From positions 2,108,001-2,172,000 of the forward strand of contig JAGTXZ010000011.1 in the NCBI GenBank assembly GCA_018398575.1: a stretch of DNA of 64,000 nucleotides. Reading direction: 5' to 3'. Of the stretch, positions 11,147 through 21,802 are shown in pieces. Source of the DNA: Ampelomyces quisqualis. Its lineage: Eukaryota; Ascomycota; Dothideomycetes; Pleosporales; Phaeosphaeriaceae. The first letter of the stretch is position 1. Each line of letters opens with the position of its first letter. The position numbers and the translations under genes are program-made. The notes beneath the pieces were generated by a model, which saw only the letters and a list, made by a program, of their open reading frames with translations, did no database searches and was not told the DNA's origin.

Positions 11147-12161
11147 ATGGGTGTTCAGAATGCCGCGGTAGATCTGCCTGCCATGAAAACCAACCCCAAG
11201 GTATGCTGGATGAGCCACAAAGTCCTTTTCTGGACTCGGAACGCAGTACTGACAACGAGATAACAGTTCATCTTTTTCACCGACTTTGACGGTACGATCA
11301 CACTTCAGGACAGTGAGTCTTAGCAGTTGCGTCACCATCCGAATCAGCAACTTAAGGTACTAACAACTTGCTCAGGCAACGACTATATGACCGACAATCT
11401 CGGCTTCGGCTATGAGAAGCGTCGTCAAGGAAACTTCGACACCCTCGCCGACAAAATTACCTTCCGTGACTCGTTTCGCGAGATGCTGGACAGCGTAACG
11501 AAGCCTTTCAACGAATGTAAACAAATCCTCCTCGATAACATCAAGCTTGACCCCGGTTTCGCCGACTTCTACAAATGGAGCTTGGAGAACAACATACCAG
11601 TAGTTGTATTGAGTGGCGGTATGGAGCCTATCATCCATGCGCTCCTGGAGAAACTCGTCGGCCCAACTGCCGAAAATATCCAAGTAATAAGCAACTACGT
11701 GGGCCCCAGGGAAGGAAAGGATATCAACGAGGAGGGTGGTTGGGAGATTATATACCGCCACCCTGAGTCCGGCTTCGGGCACGACAAGTCAATTGAGTTG
11801 AGGAAATACTCGTCATTGCCGGCGAGCGAGCGGCCAACTATGTTCTATGCAGGAGGTGAGTAGCTTGACATGCAAGGATCCTGTTGATCGAGCGGATATG
11901 CTGACGTGGTGTCTAGACGGTGTGTCAGATCTCTCTGCTGCCGCAGAGACGGATCTTCTTTTCGCCAAGCAAGGTCACGACCTGATCGGCTACTGCGTCC
12001 GCCAGAACGTCCCCTTCAACGTTTTCAACGACTGGTCGGACATTCTATGCAAGTGCAAGGCAATTGTCGAGGGCAAGACTACAACAGAAGAGGTTGCGAA
12101 AGAAGGATTTGAGGCCTACAAAAGTGGCGCGGCTGGCGTCAAAGTTGTAACGACGAAATAA
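11147..12161 (+). CDS. HAD-superfamily phosphatase (phosphoserine phosphatase-like)
   Basis: A haloacid dehalogenase-type hydrolase that removes phosphate from a small metabolite through an aspartyl-phosphate intermediate. Exons 11147-11200, 11267-11312, 11376-11855 and 11917-12161 give 274 residues. The HAD motifs are in order: motif I FFTDFDGT (nucleophile Asp24, acid/base Asp26), motif II VVVLSGG, a Lys in GHDKS, and motif IV GDGVSD (Asp194 and Asp198), the last being split by an intron within Asp194. The sequence resembles the fungal family that includes yeast YNL010W. The substrate is not determined; polyol or glycolate phosphates and phosphoserine are all possible. No signal peptide. 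Confidence 0.87.
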
Positions 12162-12479
12162 TATACCATGAACACCGCGAGGGGCGACCACATTGTCGCG
12201 GAAAGATCAAGTTCACCACATTACCAATACCGTAGACGAAGACAATAGACATGACATAGACTAAATTTGCATCGTGAATTAGACAAACTTACCATGGGGT
12301 CACGTATCATGACAAGACGCTGCACATTTTCTCTCGGAAGATTGCAAATACCATGATATTCAAGGATGAGTCAAAATCACTTGCCATTGCAAACATTCAC
12401 TAGTAGGTAAAGGTGACAGAACTCCGTTGCGCCAAAACAACCCTTTTCGAAGGGGGTATCTTCAGCTAGCCAAAGCGCC

Positions 12480-13493
12480 GCATTTGTTAATAGATGAGTT
12501 GAAGACGCCAATGTTCTTGAATGTCTCACTATCAAAGCACTTTTCAGCAATAAACTGTAATTTCAGACTCTCGATACTTCTTGCAGAGATGCCCTTGACT
12601 TACCCAATCGGCGGTCATAAGGCGAAGTCATATCCGGCTACTACTGGCGTACACTGCAAGATAATAGCAAAGGTTGACCCGATGGTGAACACACTAATGA
12701 AACTGGGCCATGTTTAGCACTAACGCATGTGGCAGGTCATCAGAGACACTTACCCAACATGCCAATGAGAAACGGCCTCAATTTCGTGCGGTCCGCCAAG
12801 CGTAGCAAAAAGAATCAGATGGAGGGCTTGATGAAACTATACGCGAAGATGATCGAGATAGAGTAGAAATACATGACCTTGAAAAAGGAGAAGATGTTCT
12901 CCAGGAAAAACGCTTCAGCGTGTCGTCAGATTATCATATTAACGACGTGAACGAACAATCCGAGACAGATCGTGCTCAAACACTGAAAGGCCGCCGAAGG
13001 CAAGTGTCGAATGTGATGTGCAGCAAAATGATTGCGCTTGGAACAGAAGTGAAGTTGTTGAGCTCACCGCTGAAATTACCATCACCCAATCTACAACATG
13101 GCGCAGTCAGTGACCTATTACCGCCGTGTCACTACGATACCACTTACCATCCCATCGAAACATTTTGAGCACGAAAACCCTGACGTAGAAATCCATCAAC
13201 ATAGCTCCCATCGACAACGCAAAGAGCGCACCCTCGATCGCTAGGAATCGTGAAGCAAGATCCTCAGCCAAGTATTTCGGCGAACGTGGCGGCGGCGGAG
13301 GCCCTCCAAATTGAAACCAACGGGTGAGCCATCGTGTGAAGACTGTGCAAATCAGCGAATGGCCCAACCACGCAATAGCGACCTTATCAAGGCTCCATCT
13401 TTGCTCGCATGCTCCTGTATGCATGGGTGCAAACTTCAATATCCAGCAGATGGACAGTGGCAGCGGGTCTGTCGAGGACCCAGCAGAGTCCAC
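12480..13493 (-). pseudogene. Decayed rhodopsin-domain (Pth11/SAT4-like) membrane protein
   Basis: Fragments of a fungal seven-helix rhodopsin-domain protein appear in the right order on the minus strand. They are: SRFLAIEGALFALSMGAMLM and DFYVRVFVLKMFRWDG, joined by a clean intron (GTAAGT...TAG) to the hallmark WDDWVMVISA; then FKVMYFYSISIIFAYSFIK and FFLLRLADRTK; then FTIGSTFAIILQCTPV; then AEKCFDSETFKNIGVFNSSI. At least one stop (TGA) lies inside the SI-FFLLR helix, another TGA follows YDFAL, and frame changes occur between segments, so no full-length product is possible. The 3' end is missing after FNSSIN. Several splice sites are still intact, implying fairly recent decay. The family includes receptors such as Pth11; no specific role is claimed. 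Confidence 0.7.
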
Positions 13494-15805
13494 ATCCCGT
13501 GTCCAATGGTGTATTGTCGCGGCTGATGATGTTTCCTGCCATGCACGTGCGGATGAATGGCCTGCATAACTGGAACGCGGAAGGCACGAGAAGCAAGTAG
13601 AGGCCTTCGCGGTTTGAGGCGTAGTTTCTAAGTTTTCGTGGCCATAGTAACCTATTCGTCGCTGATTGGAATTAGATAGATGATCGTCGCACTATACACG
13701 GCAGCTAAGTTGAGGTTTTCTGTTCGTAGGACGAAGATCTGGGATACTGATCTCGGGATCAGAGGAGAAGATTCATGTGGGTCGGCAGATCCAAAGATGC
13801 ATAATGCGTATTGTTCCTTCATGTCATGTTTGGGTGGCCGAGAAGCATGGCCATCTTGTCGGATAAAAGCAGGAAATGTCACTTTGCATGCCCCAGTCTG
13901 AATAAAAAGGGGTTCACTTGATTCTCTTCTTCCACGTACATTATAGTTAGGCATGTGGCAAAGATCGTTCGTCCCTCGATCCACTGTCTGGTCGCTCTTG
14001 AATAACATCCCATCTTCCAGGATAGTTCACAGTCGAATTATCGAAGCTGGGAAAGAGGCGGGAGACCTTGTGCGCGACATATCAGAGTCTGAGTCTGGTA
14101 CCTGGCTCGTATCGTGTCACGCGACCTGGCCATGAGCAGACAATCTGATCGTCTTGAGACGATCTCGAGCGCTAATTATGCGACCCGGCACTTCACCTGC
14201 GACGAATCGTTACTGCACTGGAGCAAGCGTCGCCAAGTTCCTCTGTCCACGAAATGAGCTTCATTCCGTCACAGAGTCGGTGCCAGAAGCGCGAGATGGC
14301 GTCTAGAATGCCGCGAAAACATAGAGCGACAGACACAACAGAAACAAGTTTTGTATGTGCATAGTATCCGAAACGGATATGTTAAACAAGAAGAAGCGAA
14401 TAAGTGCTCAAGCTGCGTAGGCTTGCACTCGTTCTGATGTTACCGGTAGCGCCCTCTCACGGCCCGCTCAGCCACGTCCGTCCCTCCCGTTCACACTATA
14501 AATCTCCCACATGAACAGGGCCCTGGTTCTACGACCTAGAACAGACAGCCAGTTAGGCGTTACACGGTAGAAGAGCTTGCCGGCTACATAGCTGATCTCT
14601 GTCAGAAAATTCGCCTTCCAGTGTGACTGAGTGACTCCAAGGTTCATCTCACAGTTCCAATGTTTGCTGAGAGCCAAGTGAAAATCACATCGTTACAAAC
14701 CGCTCAGCGCCAGCTGTTAGTATACTAATCATCTTATGTGGAAACATAGCAAGCATGTTTCGGGTGGTCAGCATGACGTCCTCTGGGACTCGACCCAGAT
14801 CCACCTGATCAAGAATTTTTTTCCTCTCAAATTTTCTCTGTTTGATCAAACTTTTCACCCTAGATCTCACAAGGTGACACAAAGTAACATTCTCCTAATC
14901 CAGACCTAATGCGAAGATTGGGTTGGATTACTCAGCCTAGGTAGTTTCCTATGTATTTAAACAGCTCACTGTTCGAGCTTTCTATAGACAATGAGCAGAA
15001 CGATTTCTCTAAATTTCTCCCAGTTTCCACATCTTATCATGAAAGTAACGCGTGGGTTGATCGACTGACCAGTCCTGAATGCCTTGGTCGAGTACCAGGA
15101 TCAAATTAGACAATGAGAAGCCAGAATACCAGAATTGCTCAACCTGAAATGACCAAAAATTAATTCAACCATCAGGGTCTAGTCCATGTAAAAATCTCGA
15201 CAGACTTCGTTCGTGCGAAGAGGGAGATACCAGAACTTAGCGGGGTGTCCACGGCCCAGAAGAAACCTCCTGCAGCTGGGAATACGGACCCTGACGCATT
15301 GCAACAAATCCCAGGAGTGGTCACGGAGGACACGACAGTAAGAGAGGGGCCCGATGTACCTACTGGAGTTCAACGTGGTTGGCTCATGAGAAGACCTGGA
15401 CCTCGCGATGCCGGGGTCCGCTACGCCTCGCTACTACGTTCTCTTCAAATATACGAGCTAGAGCTCGTGGCGAACCACCTTGTGTGGACTTGGTGTGCGC
15501 CTCAAGCACGGAAGCGCTGTTAACTTCGCACTTGATAGCTTGAACGGCAATAGCGAGCGATGCGTGTTCGAAGTAGGAGAGATTGAAAGCCTAGAGGAGT
15601 ATTTGAAGGCGTAGCTCAGCCTCGTAGACCTGGAGAGTCCCTTGGCCCAATTCAAACCTCTATCGTAACGATCAAACCGAGGATTTGGAAGCACGAGAAA
15701 GGTTACAAAAGCAATGATAGAGTGGTGTACATGCTGCGGAGAGACAAAACTTTATTCAGCCTCCTACCCTCAGCAACGACTTGTACCCAAGTAGTCTCGT
15801 TTCTC
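13494..15805. other. Gene-poor interval without recognisable feature
   Basis: About 2.3 kb in which all open frames are under 120 codons and show no family signature. The composition is intermediate, not the AT-saturated type found after 41 kb. I see no tRNA, tandem array or transposon end. It separates the two decaying genes at 12.5-13.5 and 15.8-17.0 kb. Confidence 0.6.
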
Positions 15806-16966
15806 ATGCGCGCGGCTGTCGTTCCTGTTGCAGTGGCTTCCGCAGCCATTGTCAGCGCCATTCCTGCTTTCGAAGCGCCTTCTTTCACACATTCATTCGA
15901 CAAGAAGGACGACCTTGCAACTAGCTCGCTGGGCGGAAAGGTCTTATCTGCCGATCTATACGCTGGCATCGCTGGTCTTAATCAGCAGATGTATCAAGCC
16001 ATGTAGCAGGGGGACAAGTGGAAGAAGTGCAACCCGCTGAACATGATTGTCAGGCGAGAATGGTATTCCAGTCCATAGTCCGAGACAAGTGATGGCGCTT
16101 ACGCTTCTAGGGCAACGTTTTCGGTGTCTGAGAAGAAGAATTACCTATCGGCAGTGCAATTGTATGGCCAAACTTCCGCCCAAGACTCCCAAAACGGAGT
16201 GTCTCGGTTGTAAGAATCGCTATGATGATTTCGTCGCAACACTCATCAAGCAAACCTTCTCCGTATGTTGCCCATCTCTATTGATGCATAAAAAATCACT
16301 GAAAAACTCGGCTAGATTCACAACACTGGTAACTTTCTGCCATGGCACAGGCGGCTCACGTATGCTTATGAGCAGACACTTCGCGATGAGTGGCTATCAA
16401 GGCTACCACCCGCATGGCATCACAGTTGTGTTACCTGAGCTTGCTAAAGATGTTGACATGCGAGCAGGTACTACAACTGGCCGCCGCGCTGGGCTGATGA
16501 TCCAATGAAGTCTCCAGCTCTAGATGGCTCAGCCACGTCGATAGGAGGAAATGGAGTGGCAGGATGTCAAAATCAGACCTTCTACGACATTCCGAATAAT
16601 GAAGCGCCCTTGATCAATGTACCGCATGGAAGCGGAGGTGGCTGCGTCACCTCCGGGCCGTTCAAAGACTGGTCGGTCAACCTGGGTCTGGTTTTTACTG
16701 ATCTGACCTGCACACCTCCCAACCCGGTCACCAACTTTACCGATCCCAACTTTGGTCTCGGGTCCAATTCTCGCTGTTTGAAGCGCGATATCTCGGCACT
16801 GGCGACGAAGCTCAGTGACAAGATGACTTTGGGTAACGCTTACCCAGGATGTATCACTGTTGGCGAGGCACTGAGCACAATGAACGGACTTTCTGCTACA
16901 CTTAGATGTAGACTGTCTTTACAAGCGGTACAATTGTCAACCACTATTTTCTGTACATATCCTTGA
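15806..16966 (+). pseudogene. Tyrosinase (type 3 copper oxidase) pseudogene, truncated
   Basis: The start has a plausible signal peptide (MRAAVVPVAVASAAIVSAIP). Pieces of a secreted fungal tyrosinase follow in several frames: PLNMIVRREW; FSVSEKKNYLSAV, which shifts frame into CMAKLPPKTPKTECLGCKNR and YDDFVATLIKQTFS; then across an intact 53-nt intron (16263-16315) the copper-A region IHNTGNFLPWHRRLTYAYEQ; then GYQGYHP in another frame; then SPALDGSATSIGGNGVAG, GGGCVTSGPFKDW and SRCLKRDIS. At least three frameshifts and in-frame stops are present. The copper-B half (the downstream GGH..GG region) is missing. Family members oxidise phenols, for example in melanin or secondary metabolism. The order and density of matches make the family call secure; function is lost. 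Confidence 0.82.
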
Positions 16967-17473
16967 TTGCTTCGACTTACAAGATTTAGAAGTAGAAGAG
17001 AGTAGCAATAATCAAACACGGCAATACCCCAAGTGCCGGCGAGGTGAAAAGAGCATCTATCTGCCGAGCCCAGTACCGTCAAGCAACGCCGATTCGTGCA
17101 TTACCCACATGAAGAATCAGTCACGTTACGTGCCAGCTCTCATCGAATGGCGGGGAGTGTTCCAACCCGGACCCTGCATTTGCCAGCGCATCACCGCCGT
17201 AGCAAAAAGTGAGCGATGAATTCCAATCCCTTTAGCCACGCCCATCTGGCAATCGGTTCGATCGCACCCGCGGCCGCTCCACGGCTCCTTCATCGGAACC
17301 CCTCTTTTGGTGCCTTGGATCCTCTTCCTCGGCCGCTGTGACGAAAGCTACCCCGCCAGACTATCTCTAGCTCACAAAGAGAGCTCCTTTTTCTCCAGCG
17401 TTTTCTTGAAGTGACGTCCTGTATAAACCAATTGCGCGACATACGTCCAAGAGACCCCGTCACATACAGCAAT
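16967..17473. other. Intergenic region upstream of NECAP
   Basis: About 500 bp with no gene. The 3' part carries a C-rich stretch and a NotI-like GCGGCCGC at about 17270. The frame of the next gene stays open upstream to 17411 but begins there with an ATG in a less conserved stretch, so this part is probably 5' UTR. Confidence 0.45.
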
Positions 17474-18286
17474 ATGAATGTCGACCCGCTGACAGGTCAG
17501 CCACTGCCTGCGAATGCCATCCAAAGAATACTCTACCTTGCGCCCAAAGTCCACATCTACCAAATACCACCGGCGACGTCTACCAAAGGCTACCAGGCAT
17601 CGACATGGACAGCCAACAATAACAAGCTCCAGATCTTCACCGCGCGGCTGCGCATCGTCGAAACGTCAACACCGCCAGAGCGCGAAGACGGCGACGACAA
17701 AGTCACGACGACACTCCTCCTGGAAGACGCAAAGACAGGCGACCTCTTCGCAGCAGCACCGTACACAAGCGAGCGGATCGTCGAACAAGCCCTAGACAGC
17801 AGCCGCTTCTTCGCCATCACCGTCGTCGGCGAAGGCAGGAAAGCCGTGCTGGGCATGGGCTTCGAAGAGCGCTCCGAAGCCTTTGATTTCAGCATCGCGC
17901 TGCAAGACGCGCGCCGCGTTCTCGGCTTCGAAGCGAGCCCGGCGGGACCGGGTGCACGCGGCGCAAAAGCGAGGCTCGAGGTCGACGAAGCCAAGCGCGA
18001 CTTTAGTCTCAAGGACGGCGAGACAATATCCATTAACCTGGGGGGACTGAAGGGACGGCGATCAAGACCCGAGGGCGACAAGAGTCCTGGCGCACAGAAG
18101 AGCGAGCAGGATGCGCTGTTTAGTATAAAACCGCCGCCGGGCAGTGGTGGGGGTTTCTTGCCTGCGCCACCGAGTGCGCAGAGTGTCAAGGAGGAGCGGA
18201 GACGGAGTAGGCAGAGCTTTGAGCCGCCGAAACAGACGGCCGAGGATCTGGGGTTTGATGACGGAGAGTTTGGCGAGTTTCAGTAG
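17474..18286 (+). CDS. NECAP family endocytic adaptor-associated protein
   Basis: NECAP proteins bind the AP-2/AP-1 adaptor and regulate clathrin-coated vesicle formation. The PH-like NECAP domain spans about residues 15-165: ILYLAPKVHIYQIPPATSTK; YQASTW; FTARLRIVET; TTTLLLEDAKTGDLFAAAPY; SSRFFAITVVGEGRKAVLGM; GFEERSEAFDFSIALQDARR. The remaining about 100 residues are disordered, with FSLKDGETISINLGGLKGRR and a tail ending DDGEFGEFQ, resembling the acidic Phe motifs that bind adaptor ears. I chose the ATG at 17474 (MNVDPLTGQPLP) because family similarity begins shortly after; an ATG at 17411 would add 21 residues. Single exon, 270 residues. Confidence 0.9.
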   Translation: MNVDPLTGQPLPANAIQRILYLAPKVHIYQIPPATSTKGYQASTWTANNNKLQIFTARLRIVETSTPPEREDGDDKVTTTLLLEDAKTGDLFAAAPYTSERIVEQALDSSRFFAITVVGEGRKAVLGMGFEERSEAFDFSIALQDARRVLGFEASPAGPGARGAKARLEVDEAKRDFSLKDGETISINLGGLKGRRSRPEGDKSPGAQKSEQDALFSIKPPPGSGGGFLPAPPSAQSVKEERRRSRQSFEPPKQTAEDLGFDDGEFGEFQ

Positions 18287-18524
18287 CTGGCTTTTGCTCG
18301 CGTGGTGGGCTTGCATTGGGTTGGGATTTTGCATTGCGGGAGTTTGGCATCATGGATTCTTTTCATGCAGGTGGTGTCCATGTCACAAGATGTCATGAGT
18401 AAACAAGATGATGTAGTGGGTATCCGAAGAAGTCTTTTCAGAACGCCGACAGACGCCTCTACTCGGAAATGCTTATCCAGTCGTAGGCCTCCTTGCAATC
18501 AACACCCTCACTCCATGTCAGCCC

Positions 18525-19348
18525 TCAGTATGTCCATCCTTGAGCTTCGTCGTACAATCGGTTAATGTCGCGGACGAGGTCTGCAGGCTTGGAGCCTCCA
18601 TTGCAGTCTTTCCACTCCCCACCATCGTACACACACCTGACCTTGTCGTCCAGCCTGACGGTACAGCTCGTGTTGACGCCCACATCCGAGCTGTGCTGCA
18701 CGCTATCCCTCAACAAGCCCATGCCATGCGCGCCGGTGTCTTTGCTCATACACGTGTTCAGCGTGTCAAAGTCCAATGCGTGTTCCAAGGCACAGTCCTC
18801 GATGAGCGACTGGTTCGGTATTTCGTGGTAGTCGTTGATCAGGCAGTTGGCGAAGCCCAGATAGAGCTTCGGATCGGGATATTCGTTGGCGGCGCATAGC
18901 ATGAGGATGTTGCCGAGGCACTCTGTCTGGCCGTGCTTGCATTCGACGCCGTCGTCGTCGGTGAGGCTGCCGATGAAGCTGAGTCGAAAGTCGACTTTGT
19001 CCGAGACGTCGGCCATGGTGGGGACGACGAGCTGCTTGAGGCAATCGCGGGTGTCGGGACATTTGGACCTTGATATGATGCGTTAGCACCGGACCGCGTC
19101 TTTTCTCTCCCCCTCCCAGACGATGCTCACATGATGTGTATCTCAAGCGGGACCTTGGCATGCGTCTCCATGTGCTCATGATCGCAATTCCATGTCCGCG
19201 CCAGCCAGAAGAGACCGAGCAGTATCACTGCAGCCGCGACCTGGAATCTCGACTTGCGCTTCTGTCGCATGTTCGCTTCATTCACAGCGCCAAGTACAAC
19301 ATCTTCGTGGGGCGCAGAAGAAGGCCAGAGGGGCGCTTTGGCGTCCAT
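18525..19348 (-). CDS. GILT-family thiol reductase-like protein
   Basis: Gamma-interferon-inducible lysosomal thiol reductase homologues reduce disulfides in acidic compartments or are secreted. Exons 19131-19348 and 18525-19068, with a 62-nt intron (GTGAGC...AAG), give 253 residues. An N-terminal cytosolic segment is followed by a signal anchor (FQVAAAVILLGLFWLART, about residues 35-52). The reductase-like domain starts VPLEIHIMSKCPDTRDCL. The family signature is visible as CKHGQTECLGNILMLCA and LYLGFANCLI. Oddity: the active-site region has Cys76 and Cys82 in a CX5C spacing (CPDTRDC) rather than the CXXC of animal enzymes, so reductase activity is not assured. The protein has at least ten further cysteines. 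Confidence 0.85.
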
Positions 19349-19804
19349 GGCCGGCCGAGGGTACTGGTGGGCTTATGTATCTTCAGCCTCTGCTAGACCG
19401 GGCCGCTTCGAGGTTCGCGATGCTACCACTAGCTTATGGATGTGAGAGCTGGGGCGCGTTCAGCCGTTCGCACCGCCCAACGTTGGTCGATGACGGATAA
19501 CGCGTTTCAACAGAGCGTGCAACCGACTGTGTTTCTCTCTTGAAACCTCGCAGGACAATCGTCGCGCTGTTGCATAGCATGCACGTGAGCATTATTGGAT
19601 GCCCTCCACAGAGTGTCAGAGTTCACACTGCTCTTCACACACTAGTCCGCATCAAGCTAGCCCCGCTTAGGCATCACGCTTACCGAGTATGTATACAGGT
19701 ACAGGTCAACACGCCTATGCCCCAGTCCCGGAAATGCGTCCTTGAATCTTGCATCACCTCTCGCTGCTCTTCTGCCAGTCAAGGCTGCCAGCCTCGAGTG
19801 GGTC

Positions 19805-21457
19805 ATGGCTACTTACAGACCATCAGCCGGCCCCGAAGCTATTCACGCACTGACTGGCTTCATCAATACCGACACACTACTGGATCTAGCGCGACGATTC
19901 TCGGTGACATATATCAATCTTGCTCGCACCTCAACGGAACACTTTCTCATTACGCCTGTCACTGCCTTGCCGACTGGGAAAGAGAAGGGCAAATTCTTGA
20001 GCATCGATGTCGGCGGCACCAATCTCAGGGTTGGCTTCGTCGAACTACTAGGAGACTTGGATGAGGTGACCCTCGACAGGCAAGAGAAGGATCAGGGTGG
20101 AAATGTACTGGCAAAGATCAGGCGAAGTCATGACAGGAACTGGCCAATCAAGCATCACCTCAAGATGGACAAGGCTGAAGATCTCTTTGCATGGATTGCA
20201 GACTGTATTGCTGAGGTAGTCAGGGAAGCCGTCGCTACAACATCAGAGCCTGAACCGCTCGGCGATGACATCTTGCTCGGCATCACGTTCAGCTTTCCGA
20301 TGGCGTGAGTGCCGCCGCAAACAAACCTGCAAGCTGTCCGCTGACATTTACACAGGCAAACCAGCCTCTCCGAGGCCACTCTGCTGCCGATGGGTAAAGG
20401 CTTCGCGATTACCTCGGACCTCAACTTGGGCAAGATGCTACTTGCCGGCTACGCGCGTCATTGCGAACGCTCAACTACTAACGGTCATATCGAAAGCAAC
20501 GAAACCAGCCTAGCTGCAGCATCGCCTCGACTCCCAAGGCTGCGCGTTGCAGCTATCACCAACGACACAGTCGCAACCCTCGCATCTTTGGCATATGCCG
20601 TAAAAGCTGCGCCCAACAGTCGAGTAGCCATGGGTCTTATAGTGGGCACTGGCACTAACGCTACAGTACCGATGAAGTTGGACAGCTTGCATCCCGCAAA
20701 GAGAGAAGAAATTCCTAACCAAGATGCAGTGGAAACGGTCGTCATCAACACGGAGTGGACAATACGCGGAACGGACAAGCCTTTAATCGACATGGACATC
20801 AAAACCTCGTGGGACTTGGCGCTCGATGCGAATAGTGATGCTCCCGGATTTCAGCCTTTCGAATACATGACTGCCGGTCGATACTTGGGCGAGATTGTCA
20901 GATTGGTGTATCAGGATGTCGCGAGCCAAGACGCTGAAGATCTGCCAACGTCACTCCAAGCTCAGAACGCTCTGCCCACGCGATTCTTGTCCGAGGTCAT
21001 AGCGAGATTGGAGTTGGAGGAAACAAAGGAAGAGTTGGAGCAGAAATATCCCTCCGCCTCACCAACCACATACTGGACCTCTGACAGGGTGGAGCTCTTG
21101 CGCAGCATAGCGCACGCCGTCCAGAAACGCTCGTCTGCACTGATCGCCGCCGCGTGCATAGGTCTCCTCAACGCCGTCCAAGACATACACCTAGACGGCC
21201 CAAGCCAAGACGGACCGGTGAACAACGGTACTACCTCTAGCGCACAACCAAGTTCTGAAGAGCTAGTCATTGCGTACGCAGGCGGTACGATATCGCAATA
21301 CCCGCAATGGCTCGAAACCTGCCAACACTGGATCAACACCCTAGCAGCATCAGGATCCAAAGCAAACGCATCCAAGCGCGTAGTCTTGAGGGAGGCGGTG
21401 GACGGCGGCATCATTGGAGCGGGCGTACTAGCAGGCATGACGGACGAAACGGCTTGA
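19805..21457 (+). CDS. Hexokinase-family sugar kinase (possible GlcNAc kinase)
   Basis: An actin-fold sugar kinase. Exons 19805-20304 and 20356-21457 give 533 residues. The phosphate-1 loop is FLSIDVGGTNLRVGF; the sugar-binding segment reads ITFSFPMAQTSLSEATLLPM followed by GKGF; the catalytic Asp is in ITNDTVATLASLAYAV; GLIVGTGTNATV and VINTEWTIRG follow. The catalytic Asp and the Lys of GKGF are present, so activity is plausible. Compared with glucose hexokinases the sugar loop has GKGF instead of TKGF and the NTEWTI segment differs, a pattern I associate with the fungal N-acetylglucosamine kinase branch (NAG5/HXK3-like). An atypical regulatory hexokinase (XprF type) is the alternative. A frame open to 19742 has only a TTG, so I used the first ATG. 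Confidence 0.85.
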
Positions 21458-21802
21458 AAAATCCCTTGTCCGTGTCTCACACAACGCAACTCAACAATTT
21501 CTGCACTGGCCGCGACACTGGACACGCTCGTGTGCGACGGGGTCGAGCGGGAATGGGGGGGCCAGCGGCCCAGCGCCACAGTATGCTTTGCACAAACATG
21601 TTGATACTTGCGCGGCAACACCAGTCGATAGGTTTCGAGAGGACGCCGCAGGCACTTTGTCACCGTGCAGACGTGCGTCGCGAGGACCGTGAGCTCGCAG
21701 TCGCGATCAACATAAAGTCTGGAAAAGATTTTTTTGAATGCCTAGTCTCTTGACTTGCCAGTTGCCTTTTTGACGTTGAAACGAACCGTGCCGCGAATAA
21801 CG

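Noticed and set aside
17215..17290. GGTTCGATC resembling a tRNA B box
   Set aside because: No A box or cloverleaf arms at the required distances.
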